NCBI GenBank assembly: GCA_022843545.1
Contig: JALHNL010000001.1
Span: 57,581 to 121,580 of the forward strand
Source of the DNA: Phycisphaerales bacterium
GTDB taxonomy: Bacteria; Planctomycetota; Phycisphaerae; Phycisphaerales; UBA1924
DNA: 64,000 nucleotides
Direction of reading: 5' to 3'
Each line of letters starts with the position of its first letter. The stretch's first letter is position 1. Below, piece after piece: positions 26,423 to 34,742 of the stretch. Position numbers and translations under genes: made by a program. The notes beneath the pieces are model-generated. The model made no database searches. It had not been told where the DNA came from and worked only from the letters and a program-made list of their open reading frames with translations.

Positions 26423-27550
26423 GTGGTTCTGGACCCGCGAACCCTTAAGCCGGTCGCCTCCGAAACGGTGAAGGTGGACGCGCCTTGTGCACGCTGCGGC
26501 GTGAACCTCAAGGGCCTGGCGGTCTGGACACGCTGCCACCAGTGCGGGCTGGAGGTTGCCCGGAGCATCGAGCCCGGGGCGACGACCGCCCCCACCACTG
26601 CCCCTCCCGCGGTGGACGAAGACGGCCGGCCCGTCCGGCCCACCCAGACGCCGTGGGTTGAGAGCAACGCGCTGCGACCCCGCCCGCTGCTGTACTACCA
26701 GGACCTGAATCGCATCGACAAGGTTCAGCTCGCCCGGGCCTCAACCCTGCTCTCGGTCGGAGCGGTCCTGATCGCGGCGCCCATGCTCGTGGCCTGGCTG
26801 ATCCTCTACTTCCGCTCGCAGACCTGGCTGCCCATCCCCCTCTCCGCCGCCGACGGCGTCGCGGCGGTGTGCGCCGGGCTGGCGGGCCTGCCCGGCGTGG
26901 CCATGTGGGTGGCGGGTCAGGCGATGCTCACGCCCGGGCTGCCCAGGACGCCCACGACCAAGGAAGAGGCCATCGCCATCGGTCGCACGCTGCCGGGGAT
27001 GATGGTCGAGAAGTCGGCGACGTGGCCTCTGCTCGTCCGTATCGCGCCCGCGCTGTGGGCGTGGCCCTTGCTGTGCGTGGTGGCTTCCGCGGTCACCGAC
27101 ATCCCGCGGGTGGGTCAGTTGGGCGCGGTGGGCGCGTTCGTCGCCCTCGCGGGGCACTTCATCACGTGCGTGCACCTGCGCGAGGTGGCCCTGGTGATGC
27201 GCGACGACCTGGCGGCCCGGAGGTTCCGCGAGTCGGGGCCGCTGCTCTTCGCCCTGGGCGTCGTGCAGTTGATTCTGCTCACGCCCCCCGACGCCTTCAC
27301 CGAGGAGATCGGGGCGGTCACCCAGTTCACCCACGGGCTCTTCGGAGTCCTGTCGACCATGCTCTTCTTCGCCGCCATCGTCTGGCCGGTCAGCCGGTTC
27401 ATGGTGGGGCTCTTCTCGCTGGCGGCGGCGTGCCGGGAGAGCGTGACGGACGACATCGTGACCACCCAGCGCGAGGCGGAGAAGCGGGCCAAGGTGCGGC
27501 GGATGTTTGAGGAGGCCCAGGCCCGCAGGCGTGCGGGTGAAGAGGTCTGA
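26423..27550 (+). CDS. Zinc-ribbon multi-span membrane protein (paralog 2)
   Basis: A 375-aa relative of the preceding protein: zinc ribbon CARCGVNLKGLAVWTRCHQCG at residues 22-42, a variable linker, then about six membrane segments (STLLSVGAVLIAAPMLVAWLILYF, PLLCVVASAV, FALGVVQLILL, STMLFFAAIVWPV) and a charged helical C-terminus (TQREAEKRAKVRRMFEEAQA). It starts with GTG 26423, 3 bp after the previous stop, with GGAGG 8 nt upstream, so the two are co-translated. Probable subunits of one complex; role unknown. Confidence 0.75.
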   Translation: MVLDPRTLKPVASETVKVDAPCARCGVNLKGLAVWTRCHQCGLEVARSIEPGATTAPTTAPPAVDEDGRPVRPTQTPWVESNALRPRPLLYYQDLNRIDKVQLARASTLLSVGAVLIAAPMLVAWLILYFRSQTWLPIPLSAADGVAAVCAGLAGLPGVAMWVAGQAMLTPGLPRTPTTKEEAIAIGRTLPGMMVEKSATWPLLVRIAPALWAWPLLCVVASAVTDIPRVGQLGAVGAFVALAGHFITCVHLREVALVMRDDLAARRFRESGPLLFALGVVQLILLTPPDAFTEEIGAVTQFTHGLFGVLSTMLFFAAIVWPVSRFMVGLFSLAAACRESVTDDIVTTQREAEKRAKVRRMFEEAQARRRAGEEV

Positions 27551-27582
27551 CGCTCGTCTCCGTCGCGCGGCTATTCTGGGCC

Positions 27583-28377
27583 ATGAACCTCGATCTCACC
27601 GGCAAGCGGGCCCTGGTGTGCGGCGCATCGCAAGGCATCGGGCGTGCCTGTGCCGAGGCCCTGGCACGCCAGGGTGCGCGGGTTACCGTGGTCGCCCGCG
27701 ATCGCGAGAAGTTGGCCAAAGTCGCGGAGAATCTCGCCCGCACGCCCCAGGGCGCCACGCACGATTACTTCCACGTCGATCTCTCGCAGCCCGCCCAGGT
27801 CCGCCAGACGCTGCAGCACCACCTCGGCGCGAGCCCAGGCGACTACCACATCCTCATCGCCAACACCGGCGGCCCGCCCGCCGGCTCGGCTATCGAAGCC
27901 ACGCCCGAGCAACTGCTCGCCGCGTTCAACGCTCAACTCATCTCGGCGCAGGTGATGGTGCAGACCCTGCTCCCGGGCTTCAAGGCGGCGAAGTACGGGA
28001 GGATCATCACGATCACCAGCACCAGCGTGAAGTGCCCCATCCCCGGGCTGGGAATCAGCAACATTGTGCGACCTGCCGTCGCCGCGTGGGCCAAGTGCCT
28101 GGCGACCGAACTGGGCCCCTTCGGCGTCACCGCCAACAACGTGCTGCCGGGCTTCACCAGCACCGAGAGGCTCAGCACGCTCGTCAAGGGCCGCGCGGGC
28201 AAGTCCGGCGCCAGCGAAGAGGACATCACCAGAGAAATGACCGCGAGCATCCCCGCCGGACGCTTCGGCGCGCCCGAAGAGCTCGCCGCCGTTGTCGCGT
28301 TCCTCGCCAGCCCCGCCGCGGCGTACGTGAGCGGCGTGAGCATCCCGGTCGACGGCGGCCGACTGCCGACCCTCTAA
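27583..28377 (+). CDS. Short-chain dehydrogenase-like protein with altered active site
   Basis: A 264-aa Rossmann protein of the FabG-like SDR superfamily: cofactor motif VCGASQGIGRACAEAL, NTGG in place of NNAG, catalytic Ser region ITSTSVKCPIPG, and the C-terminal VSIPVDGGR. Where classical enzymes have Y-x-x-x-K, this one reads S-N-I-V-R (in GISNIVRPAVAAW), so both Tyr and Lys are missing. Members of this atypical branch may reduce poorly or do other chemistry. ATG 27583 lies 5 nt after TATTCT. Confidence 0.8.
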   Translation: MNLDLTGKRALVCGASQGIGRACAEALARQGARVTVVARDREKLAKVAENLARTPQGATHDYFHVDLSQPAQVRQTLQHHLGASPGDYHILIANTGGPPAGSAIEATPEQLLAAFNAQLISAQVMVQTLLPGFKAAKYGRIITITSTSVKCPIPGLGISNIVRPAVAAWAKCLATELGPFGVTANNVLPGFTSTERLSTLVKGRAGKSGASEEDITREMTASIPAGRFGAPEELAAVVAFLASPAAAYVSGVSIPVDGGRLPTL

Positions 28378-28422
28378 CCACCTCCACACCTTGACACCTC
28401 GTCACCTCGACAACTGTCCTGC

Positions 28423-28451
28423 TTGACACCTCTACCCCGCCCCCCTCCTAT
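28423..28451 (+). promoter_or_regulatory. Promoter of the ureohydrolase gene
   Basis: A perfect -35 box TTGACA (28423-28428) is followed after 17 bp by TCCTAT (28446-28451). The ATG at 28457 is 5 nt downstream, so the message would be leaderless. A second TTGACA lies 32 bp further upstream (28391-28396). Confidence 0.5.
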
Positions 28452-28456
28452 TGCCC

Positions 28457-29575
28457 ATGCCCTTCGACCCCTCCGCCGCCGCCGCGCCCGACTCCGGCCT
28501 CTTTGGCCTGCCCGCTTCCGCACGCGCTCTGGACGAGGCCTCCATCGTCATCGTGCCCGTGCCGTTTGACGCCACCACGTCCTACGGCGGCGGAGCCAGC
28601 GCGGGACCCGCGGCGGTGCTGGAGGCATCCAAGCAGGTGGACCTGCTCGACCATCACTTCGGGAATGTGTTTGAGGCGGGCATCGCGATGCTGCCCATCC
28701 CCAAGAACATCGCCGCCATGAGCAAGGCGGCCCGCAAGGCGGCCAAGCCGATCATCGAGCGCGGCGGAGCCGACCCGGCGAAGCCCGCCGATCGCAAGGC
28801 GGTGGCCAAGGTGGACGACGCGTGCGCCCGCGTGCAGAGCCTGGTGCGCACCCAGTTCGCCCGTCTGCTCGCGGAGGGCAAGACGCCCGGGCTTCTGGGC
28901 GGCGACCACAGCACGCCCCTGGGGGCCCTGGAAGCCTCGTCGCAGTACGTCCAGAGTCTGGCCCGCGCCGGCGACAAGCGCGCCAAGGCCGGCCTGGGCA
29001 TCCTTCACCTCGACGCCCACATGGACCTGCGCGACGCCTTTGAGGGCCTTGCGCAGTCGCACGCCTCGATCATGTTCAACGTCCTGCGGGCCTGCCCGGG
29101 CGTGTCGCGGCTGGTGCAGATCGGCATCCGCGATTACTGCGAGGATGAACTGGGCGTGGTGGAGGCGTCCAAGGGGCGCGTGCGCGTGGTCTATGACGCC
29201 GACGTCTTCGCCGCGATGCACGCCCTGCCCGGTGCGCCGTCGCTGGGGCGGCTCATCGACCGGGCGATCGCCGATCTCCCCCACTACATGCATGTCTCGT
29301 TCGACATCGACGCGCTGGACCCCAGCCTCTGCCCCGGCACGGGGACGCCGGTGGCGGGCGGGCTGCCCTTCAACCTCGCGGCGCACATCCTGCGGGCGCT
29401 GGCGGACAGTGGGCGGCGGGTCGTGTCGTTTGACCTCGTCGAGGTCTGCCCCGCCCCGGGGGCGGCCACCGAGTGGGATGCCAACGTGGGCGCTCGCGTG
29501 CTCTACAAGTTGTGCGGGTGCGCCGCCGTGAGCGGGAACGCGGGCAAGCCTAAGCGAAAAGCCCGGCGAGCCTGA
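28457..29575 (+). CDS. Agmatinase/arginase-family ureohydrolase
   Basis: A 372-aa enzyme of the ureohydrolase fold, probably hydrolysing agmatine or a similar guanidino compound to urea and an amine. The two-manganese ligands are all present: GGDHSTPLGA, LHLDAHMDLRD, and SFDIDALDPSLCPGTGTP. Two insertions (about residues 85-115 and the Lys/Arg tail) make it longer than common SpeB proteins. ATG 28457 fits the promoter; a TTG 6 nt earlier is an alternative. Its 3' end overlaps the convergent site-2 protease gene by 26 bp. Confidence 0.85.
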   Translation: MPFDPSAAAAPDSGLFGLPASARALDEASIVIVPVPFDATTSYGGGASAGPAAVLEASKQVDLLDHHFGNVFEAGIAMLPIPKNIAAMSKAARKAAKPIIERGGADPAKPADRKAVAKVDDACARVQSLVRTQFARLLAEGKTPGLLGGDHSTPLGALEASSQYVQSLARAGDKRAKAGLGILHLDAHMDLRDAFEGLAQSHASIMFNVLRACPGVSRLVQIGIRDYCEDELGVVEASKGRVRVVYDADVFAAMHALPGAPSLGRLIDRAIADLPHYMHVSFDIDALDPSLCPGTGTPVAGGLPFNLAAHILRALADSGRRVVSFDLVEVCPAPGAATEWDANVGARVLYKLCGCAAVSGNAGKPKRKARRA

Positions 29576-30227
29576 TGAAAGCCCAGGCCGACGCGGTGCC
29601 GGCCAGGTCGAAGATCCACCTGCCCGCGAGGAAGAAGACGATCGCGAGGCCCACGAAGGCCGTGATCGCGCCGCGCTCGCTGTACACGAACTCGCGATAA
29701 GGCCTCACGAAGGTCGCCACCACGCGTGAGCCGTCAAGTGGCGGGAGCGGGAGCAGGTTGAGCGCGAAGAGCGCGAGGTTCAGGAAGAGCCCCAGCCAGC
29801 AGAACGTGGCCAGGAGCCCCATGGCCGTGCGTGCCTCCCACGCGTCGCCCAGCGTCGGCGCGCCGGACTTGGCGAAGGCGAAGGCCCCCACGAGCAAGCA
29901 GACCGCCGCCAGCAGCAGGTTCATCGCGGGCCCCGCCAGGGCCACGGTGGCTTCGTCGCGGATCTTGCGGAAGTTGGCGGGGTTCACGGGCATCATGCCC
30001 CAGGCGATGCCCAGGAAGAAGAGCATGATCAGGCTGGGGAAGCCCATGTGGACGATGGGGTTCCACGTCATGTGCCCGAGATGGATGGGCGTGCGGTCGC
30101 CGCAGCGGATGGCGGCCCACCCGTGCCCCAGTTCGTGGAGGCAGATGGAAAAGATGACCCAGAAGGCCCACGCCAAAACGAACGCGGGGCCCATTGCGGC
30201 CGACCAGTCCTGCCACCAGAGGTTCAT
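29550..30227 (-). CDS. Site-2 protease family membrane metallopeptidase
   Basis: A 225-aa integral membrane protein of peptidase family M50. Zinc ligands are in SICLHELGHGW and the third ligand in NLLPLPPLDGSRV; five or six spans surround them. No PDZ or CBS domain is present, so it is the short type found in many bacteria, which cleaves substrates within the membrane. Overlap with the convergent ureohydrolase means their 3' ends cannot both be freely terminated. Confidence 0.88.
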   Translation of the reverse strand: MNLWWQDWSAAMGPAFVLAWAFWVIFSICLHELGHGWAAIRCGDRTPIHLGHMTWNPIVHMGFPSLIMLFFLGIAWGMMPVNPANFRKIRDEATVALAGPAMNLLLAAVCLLVGAFAFAKSGAPTLGDAWEARTAMGLLATFCWLGLFLNLALFALNLLPLPPLDGSRVVATFVRPYREFVYSERGAITAFVGLAIVFFLAGRWIFDLAGTASAWAFIRLAGLFA

Positions 30228-30288
30228 GGCGTAGGTTACACCCGAGTCGGATCAGGATGCCGACTGCCGGTCTCAGAGAACGAAAGAG

Positions 30289-30312
30289 GCCGGCGGGGTT
30301 GATCCCGCCGGC
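30289..30312 (-). terminator. Hairpin downstream of rplT
   Basis: GCCGGCGGG (30289-30297) pairs with CCCGCCGGC (30304-30312). On the minus strand it is followed by TCTTTCGTTCT, a weak U-tract. It ends the rpmI-rplT transcript, 30 bp after the rplT stop. Confidence 0.65.
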
Positions 30313-30341
30313 CCTTGAACGTCGTCAAACTGTCGGGATGG

Positions 30342-30719
30342 TCAGACCTTGGCCTTGGTCATCGCGGCCGAGGCCTTCTTGCAGCGGTCCACGATCTCGT
30401 CGAAGGTCGCGGGGTCGCTGATGGCGATTTCCGAGAGCATCTTGCGGTTCAGGAGCAGACCGGTCCCGCGCAGGCCGTGCATGAACACGCTGTAGCGGAT
30501 GCCGCGCATCTTGCAGGCGGCGGTCAGACGGATGATCCACAGGGAGCGCATCTCGCGCTTCAGGCGGCGGCGGTCGCGGTAGGCGTAGACACCCGCGCGG
30601 CGAACGGCCAGACGGGCCTTCCAGCGGTGGCGGCCGCGGGCGCCGTAGTAGCCCCGAGCTTCCCGCAGAATCCGCTTACGAGCCTGATTACGCGCCGCGC
30701 CTTTACGAACTCGTGGCAT
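30342..30719 (-). CDS. rplT: 50S ribosomal protein L20
   Basis: A 125-aa protein beginning MPRVRKGAARNQARKRIL and containing the conserved ARGYYGARGRHRW and WIIRLTAACKMRGIRYSVFMHG. It binds 23S rRNA early in 50S assembly and often represses its own operon. ATG 30719 matches the family start; the upstream in-frame extension is spurious. It follows rpmI by 134 bp in the same direction. Confidence 0.97.
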   Translation of the reverse strand: MPRVRKGAARNQARKRILREARGYYGARGRHRWKARLAVRRAGVYAYRDRRRLKREMRSLWIIRLTAACKMRGIRYSVFMHGLRGTGLLLNRKMLSEIAISDPATFDEIVDRCKKASAAMTKAKV

Positions 30720-30853
30720 GAGCCACCTCCTCACATCCGATCCGGGGGCCCCGCACACGCGGTGGGGACGCTTGGTTCCCGTCGGAAGATCGCCCGCTTC
30801 GGCGGGCCTTTCGTGGGCCGGTCACGCTGACCGGGCCCGATGAGTGATCCGAC

Positions 30854-31174
30854 TTACTTCTTGCCCGCGCTGCCGGCGGCCTTGGCCGCGGCTTCCTTCT
30901 TGGCCGCCTTCTGAGCCTTGCGCTCGGCGGGAGAGGGGCTCTTGCGGACGGCGCTGCGGGGCTGGTCCTTGCCGCGAAGGCGGCGGAAGAGCAACTCCTC
31001 GAGGCCCTTGGTCTGGCTGGACCAGAGGTACTTGCTCTGGGCCAGGCGGCGCAGGCGCTTGGCGCTCTTGCTGCTCTTCAAGTGCTTGCTGCCGGCAGGC
31101 TTGTGCTTGACCTTGCCGGTCTTGGTGATCTTCATCCGCTTCAAGAGACCCTTGTGGGGCTTGTTGGTCGACAT
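30854..31174 (-). CDS. rpmI: 50S ribosomal protein L35 with long C-terminal extension
   Basis: A 106-aa protein. Residues 1-65 are L35 (PHKGLLKRMKITKTGKVKHK, then GSKHLKSSKSAKRLRRL), but L35 is usually 64-66 aa; the extra 40 residues form a basic Lys/Ala-rich tail (RSAVRKSPSPAERKAQKAAK). GGAG lies 8 nt before the ATG. Usually infC precedes rpmI; here it does not, and the upstream gene is an unrelated secreted protein. Confidence 0.92.
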   Translation of the reverse strand: MSTNKPHKGLLKRMKITKTGKVKHKPAGSKHLKSSKSAKRLRRLAQSKYLWSSQTKGLEELLFRRLRGKDQPRSAVRKSPSPAERKAQKAAKKEAAAKAAGSAGKK

Positions 31175-31343
31175 GGCCGGCTCCGGAGAAACTCTGGACA
31201 GGGTCGAGAGGATATGCGCTTGACCACACGGGGTCTAGGGGGCCAGGTGGACAGACTGCCGGGCACTACGGGCGCCCGAGCCAGACAGACAACCAACCCC
31301 TGGGAGGTTTACTGACTCGTCACTCGCGAATCGCCAGAGAGGA

Positions 31344-33605
31344 CTACTTTGCCGGTGCGATCAGCGGGACGATGCTGCGATTGGGCAGGTTGAGCGAACC
31401 GACCAGGGCGGCGACGGCGGTGCCCTCGGCCCCCTTGAGCGAGCCGGCCAGTTCGACCAGCTTGCTCACCTGGCGGTCCTCAAGCAGGTTCCCGAACTTC
31501 TTGGCGCCCACCGCGGCGCGGTCGACCAGGCCGATCATCTCGGGCCCCTGGGCGGCGGTCGCGGCGTCCACCACAGCGACCTGGGCACGCTTGTCGCTCA
31601 GCAGCACCAGCACGTCGGCGATGGCCATCTTGACCTCGCCCGTGGCGCCGGGCAGAGCCGAGACGAGCGGCATGACCGCGTCGGCGGCGGAGAGGGTGGT
31701 GCTGCCGGAGAGGGCCAGATCACGCAGCGCGCCCAGCGCACGCAGCTTGTACGCCTTGGTCTCCTCCTCGGAGAGCGGGCCCGAGCCCGTGAGGTCCACG
31801 AACTGCTTGACAGCCTCGGTCATCTGGACGGCGTCCAGCCCCGGACGGATCGCGCGGAGCATGGGGTCGCGCATCACCTCCGCGCCGGCCTCGATCTGCG
31901 ACTCCGCGGAGAGGATGGCCACCACGGGCGTGGCGGCCAGGCGGGTGTCGTTCCGCAGGGTCTTGAGCGCGTCGGCGGTGGACTTGCCGGGCAGGAGCGA
32001 GACGACCAGGTCCACACCGGGGACGTCGGCGGCGGAGCCGATCAGGTCGCCCGCGGCGCCCGCGAGGGGCAGAACCGTGTAGCCCATCGCCTTGAGCTGG
32101 GAGACGACCGTCTCGCCGGCCTCGCGGTCGGGGCTGATGACAGCGGCGAAGCGAGACTCCACATCGCGGACGGCGGAAGCAAGAATCGGGACGACGCGCT
32201 CGGAACCCGCAAAGGACGAGGCGGGGTTGCCCGCGGCCAGGGCCAGGGCCGCTTCGTACTGAACGCGGCGGCTGGGATAGCGCAGGGCCTCGAGCAGCGG
32301 AGAACGGCCGTCAAGCGTGGAGGCCAGCGCCCCCGCGCCGGCGGTGCGCTCGATGGCGGCGATGGCCCGGCGGGCGATCGCGGTGTTCTTGGCATCGATG
32401 GCCCGGGCCAGCACGGCCTGGGCGGCCGAGGGACCGGCGGCGACGGCGTAGTACATCGCGTCGGGCTTGTCCTTGGGCCACAGCGGGTTGTCGTAGTCCT
32501 TGGGGGTCAGAATCTCGCGGGAGAAGTTGGCCTGGAGCCAGGTGGCGACGGCGTCGGCGCGGCTCTCGTCCAGACGCAGGGCACGCTCGGCCAGGCGGAT
32601 CGCCATCATGTCGTGGAAGATCTCGGACTTGACGGGCATGGCCGACAGACCGGTCTGCGGGTCGTACGACCACACGGGCTGCTGGTCCTCGCGAGGCAGG
32701 AGCAGCAGGCTCTCGTTCTTGGAGGCGTAGGCCTCGGCCAGATTGGCCATGAGCACGCCCGGACGGGCGTCGGCGGAGAACTGGCCGTCGATCTGCTTGA
32801 TCGCCCGCTCCGCGGCGGTCTTGACGCTCGCGCTGGAGGCGGCGGCGTGGACCTCGTACAGGAAGGGGATCGCGGCGCGGTAGGGCATGCCGCCGAGGAT
32901 CGAGATCACCTGCTCCTGACCGGTGCCGTCGAGCTTGGAGAGGGCCATGCACAGGGGCATGACGGCGGGGCGACCCATGTCGCCCAAGAGCTGGCGGACC
33001 TCGGCCTGCTGGCTGGGCTTGGCGCCGTCGCGCAGGGCGGTGAGGAGCTGGGGCACGGCGTACTCGCCGGCGAAGGCGAGGCGCTCGCGGGCGAAGACCC
33101 GCTGGCGCTGGGTGCCGGTGAGCAGTTCGATGTTCTTGCGGATCTCTTCGGGGTCGCGGGCCTGCTCGAGCTTGCCCTGCTCATAGGCCTTGAGGAGGCG
33201 GTCGGCGGTGCCCTCCAGTTCGGCCACGCGGGCCCCGCGGAGGACGGTCTCGCTGAAGCGACCGGCCTCGTTGCCCGTGTCCACCAAAGAGGCGAACTGG
33301 GCGAAGGTCATGGTCGCCTTGCCGGCCTCGGCGTTGCCGATGGGCTGGGGCATCTTGTCCAGCAGGGACATGCCGAACGCCTTGGCCAGGTCGTAGCGGG
33401 CGATGCGGATGTAGTGGACGAAGTCGCTGAGGGTCTGGGCGTCCGCGGCGGGCTTGGCGGTCTCGGCAGGCTTGGCCGCCGTCTCGCCACCCCCACCACC
33501 CGCGCCGGCGGGCTGAGCCCAAGCGGGGAAAGCCAGAGCAGAGCCGGCCACGGTGAGAGCGAGCAGGGTCCGCACACGGTTATGAGCAAGGCTGTACACG
33601 TCCAT
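31344..33605 (-). CDS. Secreted HEAT-repeat protein with an embedded pseudo-receiver domain
   Basis: A 753-aa exported protein: signal peptide (LLALTVAGSALAFPAWAQ, cleavage near 31), a low-complexity stretch, then HEAT-like helical repeats (about 175-280 and 385-475). Residues about 486-605 read like a CheY-like receiver (FAAVISPDREAGETVVSQLK, then DLVVSLLPGKSTADALKTL, TPVVAILSAES, RAIRPG), but the phospho-Asp is Ser (S536) and the Lys is Arg, so it cannot be phosphorylated in the normal way. ATG 33605 directly follows AGGAG; GTG 33599, 6 nt after AGGAG, may be the true start. Function unknown. Confidence 0.7.
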   Translation of the reverse strand: MDVYSLAHNRVRTLLALTVAGSALAFPAWAQPAGAGGGGGETAAKPAETAKPAADAQTLSDFVHYIRIARYDLAKAFGMSLLDKMPQPIGNAEAGKATMTFAQFASLVDTGNEAGRFSETVLRGARVAELEGTADRLLKAYEQGKLEQARDPEEIRKNIELLTGTQRQRVFARERLAFAGEYAVPQLLTALRDGAKPSQQAEVRQLLGDMGRPAVMPLCMALSKLDGTGQEQVISILGGMPYRAAIPFLYEVHAAASSASVKTAAERAIKQIDGQFSADARPGVLMANLAEAYASKNESLLLLPREDQQPVWSYDPQTGLSAMPVKSEIFHDMMAIRLAERALRLDESRADAVATWLQANFSREILTPKDYDNPLWPKDKPDAMYYAVAAGPSAAQAVLARAIDAKNTAIARRAIAAIERTAGAGALASTLDGRSPLLEALRYPSRRVQYEAALALAAGNPASSFAGSERVVPILASAVRDVESRFAAVISPDREAGETVVSQLKAMGYTVLPLAGAAGDLIGSAADVPGVDLVVSLLPGKSTADALKTLRNDTRLAATPVVAILSAESQIEAGAEVMRDPMLRAIRPGLDAVQMTEAVKQFVDLTGSGPLSEEETKAYKLRALGALRDLALSGSTTLSAADAVMPLVSALPGATGEVKMAIADVLVLLSDKRAQVAVVDAATAAQGPEMIGLVDRAAVGAKKFGNLLEDRQVSKLVELAGSLKGAEGTAVAALVGSLNLPNRSIVPLIAPAK

Positions 33606-33927
33606 CTCCTGAAGGTCCGCCCGAGAGTCGCAATCCTGTGCACCGCGCGGGCCAAAGGCAAACCGCCCCCGGGGGGTTCTTTCCCCATGGGGACCCGGGC
33701 GGGAGAAGGTACCCGGGCGGGGTGGGGGCTGTCAAAGACCCACAAACGCCCAAGTGCTGACCTCTCCCGACGTTATCCGACGGTGGTACCCCTTGGGTTT
33801 GTGTGATTTGCACCGTCTACGGAAGCTGAGCGGTCAAGCCGCCCCTGTTTGACGCCGATGCCATAGCCGCGGGCCGCGCCATCGCCGGCCAGCACAACCG
33901 GGCACCCCAGCCACGAGAGGGCCATCG
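33606..33927. other. Divergent intergenic region, no gene
   Basis: 322 bp between the divergent HEAT-protein and HTH-receiver genes. It has GC-rich dyads (ACCGCCCCCGGGGGGTT, about 33661-33677, and two CCCGGGCGG blocks at 33697 and 33714). A possible -35 TTGACG is at 33849 without a clear -10 partner. GAGAGGG before 33928 is the ribosome site of the plus-strand gene. Nothing else is supported. Confidence 0.4.
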
Positions 33928-34512
33928 ATGCCATTCGAGAAAGACGTTCTGACGACCGGCGAAGTCGCGAAGATCTGCAACGTGGCCCCGCGCACGGTGT
34001 CCAAGTGGTTCGACTCCGGGCAACTGAAGGGCTACCGCATCCCCGGTTCCAAGGACCGGCGCATCCCCGTCGCCCAGCTCATCAAGTTCATGAAGGCCCA
34101 CAACATCCCGCTTGACGGGATCATGTCGGGCCGGACGCGTGTGCTGATCGTCGACGACGAGCGCGAGGTGACCGACGCGCTGAGCAAGGTGCTGCTGGAG
34201 CAGGCGAACTACGAGGTTCGCGCGGCCTGCACCGCCTTCGCCGCGGGTTTGGAGGCCGAGCGCTTCAAGCCGCATGTTCTGCTGCTGGACATCCATCTTT
34301 CCGACAGCGAGGCGCTGGCGAAGGAGATGGCCAAGTCGGTCCGGAGCGAGGACGAACTGCAGCTCACCAAGGTCATCGCGATGTCGGGCAAGCTGTCCGA
34401 CGCGCAGCTCTCCGGCCTGCGTGGTCAGGGCTTCGACGGGTACCTCAAGAAGCCCTTCGCCGTCCGCCAGGTGATCGACGAGATCGAGAAAGCGGTGGCC
34501 CTGGTTCACTGA
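33928..34512 (+). CDS. HTH (excisionase/MerR-like)-receiver fusion regulator
   Basis: A 194-aa regulator in reversed order: an N-terminal HTH_17 DNA-binding domain (residues 6-60, LTTGEVAKICNVAPRTVSKW, then YRIPGSKDRRIPV) followed by a receiver domain (70-190) with VLIVDDEREV, phospho-Asp in HVLLLDIHLSD and Lys in GYLKKPFAV. Most response regulators have the receiver first. No histidine kinase lies nearby. ATG 33928 has GAGAGGG 8 nt upstream. It is divergent from the HEAT/pseudo-receiver gene, which may be its target. Confidence 0.85.
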   Translation: MPFEKDVLTTGEVAKICNVAPRTVSKWFDSGQLKGYRIPGSKDRRIPVAQLIKFMKAHNIPLDGIMSGRTRVLIVDDEREVTDALSKVLLEQANYEVRAACTAFAAGLEAERFKPHVLLLDIHLSDSEALAKEMAKSVRSEDELQLTKVIAMSGKLSDAQLSGLRGQGFDGYLKKPFAVRQVIDEIEKAVALVH

Positions 34513-34545
34513 ACACTGAAACCCTGAATCTCCTTCCTTCTGACT

Positions 34546-34577
34546 GCCCCGCGCCCACACCGCGGGGCGGTTGTGCT
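34546..34577 (+). terminator. Terminator after the HTH-receiver gene
   Basis: GCCCCGCG (34546-34553) pairs with CGCGGGGC (34561-34568) around loop CCCACAC, followed by GGTTGTGCTT. The arm and tail repeat the terminator at 16103. Confidence 0.7.
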
Positions 34578-34742
34578 TAGGGATGGCTTGCGCAGGGATC
34601 CCCGACAGAGGTGTCGCGACCGGGTTCTTGGACGTCGGCCCTGTGTGATTTCTCTGGGGAAGCCGGAACCTGAGCCCCGACTTGTTCAGAGCGGGCAACC
34701 CCGGTCCGATGGAACTCGCGCCATTGGCCAGGAGCTCCCCAA

